Source: Lentisphaera profundi
GTDB lineage: Bacteria > Verrucomicrobiota > Lentisphaeria > Lentisphaerales > Lentisphaeraceae
Direction of reading: 5' to 3'
Assembly: GCF_028728065.1 (NCBI RefSeq)
Contig: NZ_CP117811.1
Location: 310,001-374,000 of the forward strand
DNA: 64,000 bases
Shown here in pieces: positions 1-8,462 of this stretch. The translations under genes were made by a program, and so were the position numbers. The notes below the pieces were generated by a model, which worked only from the letters and a program-made list of their open reading frames with translations, was not told the DNA's origin and ran no database searches. Numbering within the stretch: the first letter of the stretch is position 1; the number at the start of each line of letters is the position of its first letter.

Positions 1-2
1 TT

Positions 3-1535
3 GGCAAAAATAAATACACGAGTATTCAAAATCGCCTCACATCAGAAATGAAGCCGACGAATAACCGCGTGCTCAATAGCGTTTTTGAATATGCAGATGG
101 CCCCGCTTTAGCAATGAGTGGATATAGAAATTTAGTAGAGAATAACCTTTTTCATCACATCGACTTCACCTGTATTGGCGGTGGTGGTGGTGGCACAATA
201 GAAATGGGAAGTGGTCGTCATACAACTTTCCGCTACAATACGGTTCACACTGCCGGGAACTCTGAGGGTTATCGTTCTGGTCCAAGTGATGTAGTTGAGT
301 ATAACTATCTCTACGATATGAGTTTGCTTCAGCACGATGGGTCGGCAATTAACTGTGGTGTCAATGCCATAAAAGACGTCAAAGTCAGTCACAATTGGAT
401 TCATGGACTACGCAGTAAAGCAGCGATACGTTTTGATAGTTCAAGCATGTTTAGTGCCTATGTTAACTGGGGAGAAGGGGGCACAGTTAATCATAACGTG
501 GTCTGGGATTCAGCGGGGCTGAAACTTAAGGGTGATCGTCATCTGGTATTTAATAATCTATCTTTTGATGCTTATGCTCCGGGAAAAACAGATATTGCGC
601 TTCCCTGTGTACCTTTGATGGGTGGCTACAATCGTTATTCTGTCGTGAATAATAATATTGCTGGGGCCATCAACGGACACTTTGCCGTTGGCCGTGGGAT
701 ACCACTTTTTTGTAAAAATGAAAATAATATACAAAGTGATCCACGTTTAGTTTTAAGAGATCCCGATAATTTAGATTTTCGACCGCTTAGTGATGATGTG
801 TTGCTCAAGAAAAGCAATAGTCATAGCGCCAATATCGGTCCTTATGGAGCTCAGGATAAAAACTATTGGATTCCCGGTTACAAAGCTGAAAAAAGTTCAA
901 TGCCGGTACCACCTGATCAATCAAAAAATGTTAAAAATGAGCTAGATCTTATGTGGCGTCCAGCTAGGGCTAGTGAGTCGTTTGATATCTATTTTTCCCC
1001 GGATAAGTCTGTGATAGAATTGGCAGATAAGCAATCTCAAGCGTTTAAAGTGAATCAGCAAGAAAACACCTTTAGTCTTGGTGAAATTGATCCACTAAAA
1101 ACATATTACTGGCGTGTGGATAGCTATGTAGATGGCGAAGTTCGCAAAGGGGATATATGGAGTTTTGGTGGTGTCGAAGAGCGTCAAAAATATAATTATA
1201 ACTATCCTATAAAACCGGTGCCCTTAGCCAAGAAAATCACTTTGCCCGAATGCATAGTAAAAGGGGACTTAAGTCTTGATTCAAAAAAGAAAATTGAGCA
1301 GCTCTATAAGCGTTTTTGGTGGGATGAAAATTCCAATTGGTATAAAACATTAAAGCAGGAAGAGGCAAAGCTTAAGCTTACAGATAAAAAATATGCTCTT
1401 ATTCAGCGACGTCTTGAAGACTTTCGAAAAATGGAGCATGGATTTATGATTGAAGAGGCATCTAAAGTCTTGGATTCCAAAGAGCTAGGAGTGCTTCGTG
1501 CTTGTCTTGCTAATAGGGTTTATAGCATGAAGTGA
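3..1535 (+). CDS. Right-handed beta-helix (pectate-lyase-like) protein, 5' end outside window
   Basis: The frame is open from base 3, well before the first ATG at 48, so the true start lies upstream and this is a 3' part of about 510 codons. The first 250 residues contain the Asn- and Gly-rich short rungs of a right-handed parallel beta-helix (for example NNRVLNS, RNLVENNLFHH, YNTVHTAG, SHNWIHG, NHNVVWDS, VVNNNIAG). A fibronectin-III-like segment follows (about 300-375, with TYYWRVDSY), a combination common in secreted polysaccharide-acting proteins of Lentisphaerae and Planctomycetes. The last 120 residues are charged and helical. The substrate cannot be read from sequence. Confident on fold, not on activity. 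Confidence 0.8.
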   Translation, partial: GKNKYTSIQNRLTSEMKPTNNRVLNSVFEYADGPALAMSGYRNLVENNLFHHIDFTCIGGGGGGTIEMGSGRHTTFRYNTVHTAGNSEGYRSGPSDVVEYNYLYDMSLLQHDGSAINCGVNAIKDVKVSHNWIHGLRSKAAIRFDSSSMFSAYVNWGEGGTVNHNVVWDSAGLKLKGDRHLVFNNLSFDAYAPGKTDIALPCVPLMGGYNRYSVVNNNIAGAINGHFAVGRGIPLFCKNENNIQSDPRLVLRDPDNLDFRPLSDDVLLKKSNSHSANIGPYGAQDKNYWIPGYKAEKSSMPVPPDQSKNVKNELDLMWRPARASESFDIYFSPDKSVIELADKQSQAFKVNQQENTFSLGEIDPLKTYYWRVDSYVDGEVRKGDIWSFGGVEERQKYNYNYPIKPVPLAKKITLPECIVKGDLSLDSKKKIEQLYKRFWWDENSNWYKTLKQEEAKLKLTDKKYALIQRRLEDFRKMEHGFMIEEASKVLDSKELGVLRACLANRVYSMK

Positions 1536-1601
1536 AAAGATTTACATACTATTCTTTGTTTGATCACTCAGCGTAGAACTTGTTAGAGATTACAGATACC
1601 G

Positions 1602-1633
1602 TATATTCATCTAAATTTATTAGGATGAATATA
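1602..1633 (+). promoter_or_regulatory. Perfect 10-bp inverted repeat over the sigma-factor start
   Basis: Arms TATATTCATC (1602-1611) and GATGAATATA (1624-1633) pair perfectly around a 12-nt loop. The A of the ATG at 1633 is the last base of the 3' arm, and the AGGA ribosome-binding site (1622-1625) straddles the loop and arm. In mRNA this would bury the start of the downstream ECF sigma gene; as DNA it could be an operator. The regulatory role is inferred. Confidence 0.6.
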
Positions 1634-2232
1634 TGACTGATTGGAATACGCGTCAGACGCTATTGATACGAGCTAAGAATCACGATGATGAATCAGCTTG
1701 GGAAGAGTTTGTTTATTATTACCGTCCCTATCTCTATGTGATTGCGAGGCGGATGAATTTAAGTCATCATGACTCTGAAGAAATCAGTCAAAATGTCTTG
1801 ATCAAACTTTGGGACAAGATGCCGGACTTTGATTACAGTCAACAAAAAGGCCGTTTTCGCGGCTGGCTCTGTACAGTCACTGGAAACACAGTGAAAAACT
1901 TCCTAAAATCTCAACAAGCTCGTCTCAAACGTTATGAGAAAGTGAAACGTCAGGAAGTTGAGGGTTACCTCAATGGTGTAAGCTTACCTGAGATCGAAGA
2001 AATTGCTGAGACGGAATGGCGAACGTATATGGCGAATTTGGCTTGGAATAATGTAAAAGATGATTTACACCCCAATGCACGTGATACTTTTATGATGTTT
2101 CGCGAAGGCAAAAAAGTTACCGAGATCGCCGAAAAATTGGGTGTGGCAGAAGGCTCTGCCTACGTCTATAAAAAGCGTGTTGAACAAATTCTTTTCAAAG
2201 AAATTAAGCGTCTAGAAGAAGATATTACTTAG
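1633..2232 (+). CDS. ECF-subfamily RNA polymerase sigma factor
   Basis: A 199-residue protein with sigma region 2 at about residues 20-60 (YYYRPYLYVIARRMNL, then SEEISQNVLIKLWDKMPDF) and the helix-turn-helix of region 4 near the C-terminus (VTEIAEKLGVAEGSAYVYKKRV). The two are joined by the charged linker typical of planctomycete/Lentisphaera ECF factors. It should direct core polymerase to a small regulon. No anti-sigma gene adjoins it: the upstream gene is a beta-helix protein and the downstream gene is convergent. The start is fixed by AGGA seven bases before ATG. The start codon sits inside a perfect hairpin (1602-1633), suggesting control of translation. Confidence 0.9.
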   Translation: MTDWNTRQTLLIRAKNHDDESAWEEFVYYYRPYLYVIARRMNLSHHDSEEISQNVLIKLWDKMPDFDYSQQKGRFRGWLCTVTGNTVKNFLKSQQARLKRYEKVKRQEVEGYLNGVSLPEIEEIAETEWRTYMANLAWNNVKDDLHPNARDTFMMFREGKKVTEIAEKLGVAEGSAYVYKKRVEQILFKEIKRLEEDIT

Positions 2233-2240
2233 TTGATTGA

Positions 2241-2263
2241 GCGCTTTTAGAAGTGTTTTTTTT
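2241..2263 (+). terminator. Weak terminator after the ECF sigma gene
   Basis: GCGCTT and AAGTGT pair (two G-U wobbles) around TTAG and are followed directly by a run of T. It overlaps the 3' end of the convergent hydrolase gene. Confidence 0.4.
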
Positions 2264-3125
2264 GTAGAAAAGAGCTGACGACTTTGTGACTTTCGGGGTG
2301 ATTCATGATGAGCGTGTGACTTGAGTCGACTTTGACGTGTTTTGCGGAGCCCGCAAGTCTGGTGCGACTCTCGCAAACTATACCATCACTCTTTTCATTA
2401 AAGAAGAGGCCCAAGGGCCAATTAGTTAATTGACTAGGACGTTCGCCGGCAATGGTGATGAACTCACATGCTGGAGCGGGAAGTGTGCTCATTAAATCGC
2501 TCTGAGAATAAAGTTGTGAGCCAGCGGGACCTAGAAGAAAGTTAAGTCGATATTTTTTTAGTGTATCGCAAATTGTTGAGCCCTGATTGGGGGCGGCCAT
2601 AAGTACCGCTTTCTGAATTTTAAGTTGCGGGCTTATTTTTCGAAAGAGAATCCCGCCAAAGCTATGAGTGATGACATAGTTATCTCTATCTTGGTGTTCA
2701 TTAAAAAGTGTCAGTAGTCTTTTAGATAGGCTATCGGCATTATTGAGCATGCTAGAGTATTCTATGTTATAGACTTGGTAGCCTTGGGCGCTAAGTTCTG
2801 TTGCGAGCTGAGCCATGGAATGATGGCTACGACCGAGGCCGTGAATAAGGAAAACTTGCGGTTTTTTAATTTGAGGTTTTAGTGCCAATAATCGCGTGCG
2901 ACAATGGTCTTCACTTCCCCATGTGAGGCGCAGGTAATCATCTTCAAGTAAACGACAGTGACCAGTAATCACATTTTTTTGGATTTTATAGTTTCCTGCA
3001 AGGGAGATATCGTTCCAAAATTGCATACCACCTAAGGTGGGAACGGCGGCAAATGTTTGCAGATTGAGCGTAAAAATAAATAAGAAGAATAAGCGAGTGG
3101 CACGTAGTCGAAGTAGTTTAGTCAT
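2247..3125 (-). CDS. Secreted alpha/beta-hydrolase (lipase/esterase-like)
   Basis: A 292-residue protein with an N-terminal hydrophobic signal (about residues 8-27). The oxyanion-hole strand LIHGLGRSHHSM comes at about 93-104 and the nucleophile elbow HSFGG (G-x-S-x-G variant with His first) at about 154. A late HTLIMNHPES probably carries the catalytic His. This fits the lipase/PGAP1-like alpha/beta-hydrolases that act on esters in the periplasm or outside. The substrate is unknown. It is convergent with the sigma gene (14-bp gap) and divergent from folK, so it is probably transcribed alone. Confidence 0.75.
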   Translation of the reverse strand: MTKLLRLRATRLFFLFIFTLNLQTFAAVPTLGGMQFWNDISLAGNYKIQKNVITGHCRLLEDDYLRLTWGSEDHCRTRLLALKPQIKKPQVFLIHGLGRSHHSMAQLATELSAQGYQVYNIEYSSMLNNADSLSKRLLTLFNEHQDRDNYVITHSFGGILFRKISPQLKIQKAVLMAAPNQGSTICDTLKKYRLNFLLGPAGSQLYSQSDLMSTLPAPACEFITIAGERPSQLTNWPLGLFFNEKSDGIVCESRTRLAGSAKHVKVDSSHTLIMNHPESHKVVSSFLQKKHF

Positions 3126-3292
3126 GGTCTTAACCTTTTTGTAAAGAATACAGACAAGGTAGGGCGTGTTGAAGAGTAAGCTATTGAATTATAGTGACGG
3201 CCACTATTGATTTAAGTGATATACGCATAAGTTGGTTGGTTAAAGTATTTAGCTGGGGCTATTGTTAGAATGAATTTTTTAGGACTGTTTAA

Positions 3293-3757
3293 ATGATGAA
3301 AAAAGTAGCTTTAGCACTGGGCTCCAATATGGGTGAGCGCGAGGTGTATTTTGATTATGCCCTCAAACGTTTGGTAGAAGAGGGTTTAGAGAATTTGCGA
3401 ATGGCGCAAATTGTCGAGAGTGACCCCATGTATTGCCCCGAGGGTTCTGGCCTTTATTTAAATTCAGCTTTGATTGCGGATTGGGATGGCGAAGCCTTGG
3501 ACTTATTGCAGCTCTGTTTGAAAATCGAAAAAGAAGCTGGCCGAGAGCGGAGCGGAATTATTAATGAATCGCGTTATTTAGATTTGGATGTTTTGCTTAT
3601 AGCCGAAGATACTTATGACTTGCCAGATTTAATTGTACCTCATCCGCGAATGCTCGAGCGAGATTTTGTGCTGGGGCCCTTAGCTGAACTTGCTTCAGAA
3701 TGGTTAATCCCTGGTGCGAATAAAACGGTTGGACAATGTTTGGCGGAGATTAGATGA
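3293..3757 (+). CDS. folK: 2-amino-4-hydroxy-6-hydroxymethyldihydropteridine pyrophosphokinase
   Basis: A 154-residue HPPK, the usual length. It shows the N-terminal ALGSNMGER motif, the loop around ESDPMYCPEGSGLYLN, KIEKEAGRER, the metal-binding RYLDLDVLLI (two Asp), and the HPRMLERDFVLGPLAEL signature. It transfers pyrophosphate from ATP to 6-hydroxymethyl-dihydropterin in folate synthesis. No other folate gene is nearby. It heads a run of four genes: the next start overlaps its stop (ATGA). Two ATG codons lie in tandem at 3293 and 3296; AGGA nine bases upstream supports the first. Confidence 0.95.
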   Translation: MMKKVALALGSNMGEREVYFDYALKRLVEEGLENLRMAQIVESDPMYCPEGSGLYLNSALIADWDGEALDLLQLCLKIEKEAGRERSGIINESRYLDLDVLLIAEDTYDLPDLIVPHPRMLERDFVLGPLAELASEWLIPGANKTVGQCLAEIR

Positions 3758-4428
3758 AAATAGCCATTTTGTTATTGTTTTTCCTAGGATCAATCTTGTT
3801 TGGCGCTGACATAAAAGTTGCTGACTTTGATGGTCGTGATTGGTCAAAAGTTGCTGTGCACCAAATGAAAGTCGATGGTTATAAAGAACTGCTGAAATTA
3901 CAGTGTGCGATCCATAAAGAAAAACTTTCAATACGTGTGCGGATTCCGCAAGAAAACCCTTCTATGAAGCATCGTCCATGGGTGCTGAAAGATGAGAAGT
4001 TTGTGGTGGGTAAGCAATTGGAAGACAGCTTAGCGCTGCGCTTTTCGCAAAAGGGAAAAGAGATTCAAGATCTATGGTTTTGGGGAGCCAATCGAACGCA
4101 ATGGGGAGTTGCCGACGATGGTTTTTTTAAGGATAAGAAATATTTTTCAGATGGCGGAAAGGGGCCTTGGAAACTGAATTTAGAGCTAGGCTCATTTCAT
4201 CAAAATCGCAATCGTTATTTAGAGCAAAAAAGTCAAGGAAGTCGCTCGGATGTGAGTGTGAAATCAGATTATAAAGAGGGTGCTTGGGAACTGGTTTTTT
4301 CACGTTCGATAAGGACGATTAATAAGGATGATCTTAGTTTTGATTCACTGCTTGAGCTTACTGTGAGTAAAGATCCTAAAGTGAAGGGCCCTGTAATGAA
4401 GCTCACTTTTGAAGGCGCAGATAAATGA
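3754..4428 (+). CDS. Secreted protein, possible haem-binding (EB_dh/CBM9-like) fold
   Basis: A 224-residue protein with a clear signal peptide (hydrophobic residues 3-14, cleavage around LFGA/D). The mature part has the order of a DOMON/CBM9-like beta-sandwich: an opening DWSKVAVHQMKVDG, a repeated strand pattern, DLWFWGANRTQWG mid-way and VFSRSIRT late. This resembles the ethylbenzene-dehydrogenase gamma/cytochrome haem-binding family. The family call is by eye and tentative. Its start overlaps the folK stop by four bases, and its stop overlaps the following histidine-kinase start in the same way. Translational coupling with the kinase hints that it could serve as a periplasmic partner, but that is inference. 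Confidence 0.55.
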   Translation: MKIAILLLFFLGSILFGADIKVADFDGRDWSKVAVHQMKVDGYKELLKLQCAIHKEKLSIRVRIPQENPSMKHRPWVLKDEKFVVGKQLEDSLALRFSQKGKEIQDLWFWGANRTQWGVADDGFFKDKKYFSDGGKGPWKLNLELGSFHQNRNRYLEQKSQGSRSDVSVKSDYKEGAWELVFSRSIRTINKDDLSFDSLLELTVSKDPKVKGPVMKLTFEGADK

Positions 4429-5834
4429 GTTTTAAACTTTTGAGAAATGTAACTCTGGGTATTTACCTGTTATTAGGGGGGCTCTTTTTTTATGCTCAAA
4501 TTCATGCTTATATGGGCAATGCACTAGATTTAGAAGCAGAACGAAATTTATCCAAAAAAGAATACAATGACTTAAAGGCCTACGCCTCTTCATGGGAAAA
4601 AGCCAAGCTCGGTGAAGCTCAAGTAGCACCGACTGTCTTACATAAGGATTTGAAGATCTTGGATCATCTAGTAATGACTCTCAAGGAGCAAGAGGCTTTC
4701 AATTCTAATTCAGAAGAATACCTGCTTATTAGTCATGCGATAGAGAGTCAAAAAATATTTATTAGTCAATTGATGAAAGAAGAATTGGATCGTCAGGTCC
4801 ATTTTTATATGAAGTCAGGTACAGCGGCGAGCCTCAAGATTCGTCGAGGCGCGGAGAGGATTTTTTGGAGTTTTCTCATTTTCTTCTTTGGCTTTGGAGC
4901 CTTGCTCTTAGTGATGATTCGTTCGGTTCGGAAACCTTTGGATGAAATGGCGACTGCCATGCGCGAAGTCCGCAAAGAAAATTTTGCGTATAGTTTACCG
5001 ATTGATGAGGAGCGTAGTGATGAATTGACGCAATTAAAGCGTGATTTTAATATCATGATTCGCAAATTAGAAATTCTTCATCGGCGTACAGAGGAAAGTC
5101 GTGAGCAGCTGCAGCACGATGCAAAGCAATTGAAGGAATCAGTGATTTCTAAAACGCGCTTTATTCGTCATCTAGGCCATGAATTGCGTTCCCCACTTGC
5201 GGCGATCAGTAGTTTTTCTGAACTTATGCTCGAGGGTTTGCACGGAGATATTACGGTTAAGCAAGAAGAGAGCCTGCAAAGAATTATGGCAAACGCAAAA
5301 AATTTATTGGATTTGGTGAATGACTTAGTCGATCAGGCAAAAGCTGAAGCGGGTGTATTGGAATTAAAGCTCGAAGCATGCGACATGGGCGATTTCTGTG
5401 GTGATGTATTGGAGAGTGTAAAAATCGAAGCCGAGAAGAGCGGCTTGGAAGTTGCTTATATAATTGGGGATAAGGACTTAGTTTGCGCCATTCACCAAGT
5501 GCGCTTTCGCCAAGTTTTGGTGAACCTCATTAGCAACGCCATAAAATTTAGTAAGCAAGGAGGTAAGCTGGAATTGCGGCTTCAGCAAAAAGGAGAACTT
5601 GTGATGATAGAGGTAGAAGACGATGGGCTAGGTATTTCGCCGGCTGATCAGCGTAATATATTCATGGAGTTCCATCAAGGAGATACTTATAAAAAAGATC
5701 AAGGCGCAGGCTTAGGCTTACATCTATCTAGACAGGTAGCTCGTTTGCACGGCGGTGATATTACAGTAATTAGTGAAAAGGGAAAAGGCAGTATATTTCG
5801 AGTACAGCTTCCCTTAAACAAACAGAAAGGATAG
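4425..5834 (+). CDS. Membrane sensor histidine kinase
   Basis: A 469-residue orthodox sensor kinase. Order: TM1 (about 8-27), a periplasmic helical region of about 120 residues, TM2 (about 147-166), HAMP (about 166-218), then the dimerisation/phosphoacceptor helix with His252 in RHLGHELRSPLAA. The ATP-binding domain shows the N box NLISNAIKFSK, G1 DDGLGIS and G2 GAGLGLHLS. There is no receiver domain and no response regulator gene anywhere in the window, so its partner must be encoded elsewhere. It overlaps the preceding secreted-protein gene by four bases and lies four bases before the DUF1851 gene, so all three are probably co-expressed. Confidence 0.93.
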   Translation: MSFKLLRNVTLGIYLLLGGLFFYAQIHAYMGNALDLEAERNLSKKEYNDLKAYASSWEKAKLGEAQVAPTVLHKDLKILDHLVMTLKEQEAFNSNSEEYLLISHAIESQKIFISQLMKEELDRQVHFYMKSGTAASLKIRRGAERIFWSFLIFFFGFGALLLVMIRSVRKPLDEMATAMREVRKENFAYSLPIDEERSDELTQLKRDFNIMIRKLEILHRRTEESREQLQHDAKQLKESVISKTRFIRHLGHELRSPLAAISSFSELMLEGLHGDITVKQEESLQRIMANAKNLLDLVNDLVDQAKAEAGVLELKLEACDMGDFCGDVLESVKIEAEKSGLEVAYIIGDKDLVCAIHQVRFRQVLVNLISNAIKFSKQGGKLELRLQQKGELVMIEVEDDGLGISPADQRNIFMEFHQGDTYKKDQGAGLGLHLSRQVARLHGGDITVISEKGKGSIFRVQLPLNKQKG

Positions 5835-5838
5835 TTTT

Positions 5839-6309
5839 ATGGAATTGAGTTTAAATGAATTACTTTGCATACCACAAAGGGAATTACCAAGAGAAGAGAT
5901 TTTATCTTCATGGTCTTGGTTGACGACGGATTTACCGGTCTTATTTACGGCAATGGGCGATGTATTTGTCCAAGCAGAGGATGCCACAGTCTTGCTTTTG
6001 GATGTTACAGTCGGTGAGTTAATTGAAGTCGCTAAAAATGGTGAAGAATTTCAGCAACTATTAACTGATAATGAATTTGTTGCGGATAAGTTTTGTGCAG
6101 ATACGGTGGCGTCTTATCTAAGAGCAGGCAAGGAATTAAATGCTGGTAAGTGTTATGGCTATAAGAAACCCTTGGTTCTTGGTGGTGATGAAAAAGTTCA
6201 CAATTTGAAAGTTTCCGCGATTGAAGACTACCTCAAAGCCATGGGTGAACTCCATGAGAAGCTCAAAGATTTACCCGATCAATCAAAGATCGACATGGAC
6301 TTCGAATAA
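5839..6309 (+). CDS. DUF1851 (Tdi1 C-terminal-like) protein
   Basis: A 156-residue soluble protein. The C-terminal half has the DUF1851 signature: YGYKKPLVLGGDE, NLKVSAIEDYLKAMGELHEKLKDLP and a closing acidic tail. Members include the C-terminal domain of type VI immunity protein Tdi1, but many are free-standing and of unknown role. There is no type VI or toxin gene here. It ends the folK-kinase run, with a 4-bp gap after the kinase. Family call fairly confident; function unknown. Confidence 0.65.
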   Translation: MELSLNELLCIPQRELPREEILSSWSWLTTDLPVLFTAMGDVFVQAEDATVLLLDVTVGELIEVAKNGEEFQQLLTDNEFVADKFCADTVASYLRAGKELNAGKCYGYKKPLVLGGDEKVHNLKVSAIEDYLKAMGELHEKLKDLPDQSKIDMDFE

Positions 6310-6372
6310 AGGAAGTAAGTTTACTGGCAGTATAGCGCTGTGTTTGCCTCTTTTGACAAGTCGAAAAACATG

Positions 6373-6400
6373 TTGACATGAAGGGACTTTGACCTATCTT
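6373..6400 (+). promoter_or_regulatory. Sigma70-type promoter of the mrp-ispG operon
   Basis: TTGACA (6373-6378, perfect -35), 16-bp spacer, TATCTT (6395-6400, 4/6 to the -10). Expected transcription start is near 6407. The element is flanked by a 7-bp inverted repeat, TTGCCTC (6344-6350) and GAGGCAA (6402-6408), which could be an operator. Confidence 0.65.
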
Positions 6401-6440
6401 TGAGGCAATTAAATTAGATAAATTGAGTATAAAAAATACC

Positions 6441-7781
6441 ATGAGTAAAGAAGAAGCTGTATTAGAAGTTTTGTCTGTGATCATTGATCCCGATTTGGGA
6501 AAAGATATTGTGAGCTTAGGTTTTATTAAGGATCTTGAGATTTCAGATAAAGGCATCGTTGATTTTGCTATTGAATTGACGACTCCAGCTTGCCCAGTGA
6601 AAGAAGAGTTCCGCAGTCGTGCGACGGCTTTGGTCGAGAGTTTATCTTGGGTGACTGAAGTTAATATTACAATGACTGCCCAGCCTCAGAAAGATATAAA
6701 TGCGAATCGTGCAAAAGGTGTTGCTAAAGTTAAGAATATAGTTGCGGTAACCAGTTGCAAAGGCGGCGTGGGTAAATCGACAACAGCGGTAAATTTAGCT
6801 TATTCACTCAAGCGTACAGGTGCAAAAGTCGGTATTTTAGATGCGGATATTTACGGTCCGAGTTTACCCGTCATGGTTTCACCTGAAGATACGGATATTT
6901 ATCAAGGCGGAGGCATGCTTCTTCCTTTGGAATACGAAGGCGTCAAGTTAATGTCGTTTGGTTTTTTAAATACTGATCAAGAAGCGGCGATTATGCGTGG
7001 TCCTATGGTGAGTCAGGTTATTGGCCAAATTGGCGGTGGTTGTGACTGGGATGAGTTAGATTATTTGATTGTCGACTTTCCTCCGGGAACGGGAGATATT
7101 CAATTGACTCTACTGCAATCCTTGCCTTTTACGGCAGCAGTCATTGTGACGACACCACAGAATTTAAGTTTTATAGATGTTATCAAAGGCATCAAGATGT
7201 TTGATCAGCTCAATGTACCTAGTGTAGCAGTGATCGAAAACATGTCTTACTTCACTTGTGGGAACTGCGACGAAAAGCATCGTCCATACGGTCAAGGCGC
7301 ACTCAAAAAATTAGTGGATATGTATGGTTTTCGCCATGCCTTTGAGTTGCCAATTGATACTAAGTTGAGTGATGCAGGCGATACGGGTATACCTCCAGTT
7401 TTGGCTGAGCCCAATGGTGAGTTAGCACGTTATTTTAGTGATATAGCCTCTTCTGTGGCGCGAGAAATTAGCCGTATAGAATATTTAAAAGAAGATAAGC
7501 CAACAGTAGAATATATTGAAGATCGTGGCGTTGTCTTAAAGCAAGGCGAGAAAGAGTTGGTATTTGAGCCCCGAGAATTGCGTTTAGCTTGTTACTGTGC
7601 AGCCTGTCGTCATGAGTTTACAGGCGAGTATATCTTAGACGAGAAATCAGTTCCTGCTAATGTGAAGCCCGAAAGCATACGTGCCATGGGGAATTATGCA
7701 GTTTCAGTCATATGGTCAGATGGACATAGTAGTTCAGTCTATGCCTATGATAAATTATTTGAGATGAAAGATGGAATTTGA
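6441..7781 (+). CDS. mrp: Mrp/NBP35-family Fe-S cluster carrier ATPase
   Basis: About 446 residues. Three domains are visible. An N-terminal MIP18/DUF59 domain (about 1-75, with IIDPDLGKDIVSLGFI and TTPACPVKEEF) comes first. A ParA/MinD-type ATPase follows with the deviant Walker A CKGGVGKSTTAVNLA, switch DADIYGPSLPVM and the YFTCGNCDEKH Cys pair that holds the bridging cluster. A C-terminal DUF971 domain ends it (RLACYCAACRHEFTG to SIRAMGNYAVSVIWSDG). It delivers Fe-S clusters to apo-proteins; IspG, two genes on, is a likely client. I take ATG 6441 rather than the TTG at 6423 because 6441 gives the family start and a sensible leader from the promoter at 6373. Confidence 0.93.
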   Translation: MSKEEAVLEVLSVIIDPDLGKDIVSLGFIKDLEISDKGIVDFAIELTTPACPVKEEFRSRATALVESLSWVTEVNITMTAQPQKDINANRAKGVAKVKNIVAVTSCKGGVGKSTTAVNLAYSLKRTGAKVGILDADIYGPSLPVMVSPEDTDIYQGGGMLLPLEYEGVKLMSFGFLNTDQEAAIMRGPMVSQVIGQIGGGCDWDELDYLIVDFPPGTGDIQLTLLQSLPFTAAVIVTTPQNLSFIDVIKGIKMFDQLNVPSVAVIENMSYFTCGNCDEKHRPYGQGALKKLVDMYGFRHAFELPIDTKLSDAGDTGIPPVLAEPNGELARYFSDIASSVAREISRIEYLKEDKPTVEYIEDRGVVLKQGEKELVFEPRELRLACYCAACRHEFTGEYILDEKSVPANVKPESIRAMGNYAVSVIWSDGHSSSVYAYDKLFEMKDGI

Positions 7782-8448
7782 TGATAATATTTGGTATGCG
7801 GTCAACGAAACACGTATCATTTTAGAACCCGAAAAAGTACTCGAGACTTTTGGTCAAACCAAAATTAAATATCGCATTGTTTGCCAGAGTTCTGATAATT
7901 TATGTAAAGTTCGCGAAGGAGTCATCTTAACAGAGAAGCCTTTGATTCTGAGTGCGACTCAGTTTGCTCAAAAAGTACTGGAAGGCTTTGGCCCGAAAGC
8001 AAGTGAGTATGCGGATTGGCTTAAAGGTCATGGTGATTTACTCAATGTGATTCAGTATGGTCTGCAAATTCGTAAAGAAGAGGTTTCGGAGAGCGAAATT
8101 CACGAAGGGCTTGAAACCGCAGTAGCGAAAGTAGTTGAAGTTGCCGAGAAGGATAAGATGATCAATGTCGTCATCCAAGGCGTTGATGAGATGTGGGAAG
8201 TTTCCTTGTTGAAATTCATGCAATCTTATATGCAAAGATCTGCGCCAGTTAATTTCCAAACTTTCCAAGCTCATCAAGTCAATGCAAACGAACAAATTGG
8301 CAGAGAACAAGATAGTTATATAGAAGATCGTTTTTATGAAGCCCGAGGCAATAAAGCCAAGATTAATGATCTTGGGAAAGAATTGCAAAATTTTGGTAGA
8401 TTTCAAGAATTTGAAGACCGCTTTTACGCTTTGTTGCGTGAGTGTTAA
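7771..8448 (+). CDS. Unknown protein between mrp and ispG
   Basis: A 225-residue soluble, charged protein I do not recognise. There is no signal peptide or membrane segment and no obvious catalytic motif. The N-terminal 75 residues look beta-rich, the rest mostly helical with Glu/Lys-rich stretches. Only three Cys are present (two within the first 50 residues, one last-but-none at the end), so it is not obviously an Fe-S protein. It overlaps mrp by 11 bases and ispG begins 15 bases after its stop. This indicates a co-translated accessory of Fe-S delivery or the MEP pathway, which is inference from position only. Confidence 0.8.
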   Translation: MEFDDNIWYAVNETRIILEPEKVLETFGQTKIKYRIVCQSSDNLCKVREGVILTEKPLILSATQFAQKVLEGFGPKASEYADWLKGHGDLLNVIQYGLQIRKEEVSESEIHEGLETAVAKVVEVAEKDKMINVVIQGVDEMWEVSLLKFMQSYMQRSAPVNFQTFQAHQVNANEQIGREQDSYIEDRFYEARGNKAKINDLGKELQNFGRFQEFEDRFYALLREC

Positions 8449-8462
8449 ATCAGGAGAATAAA

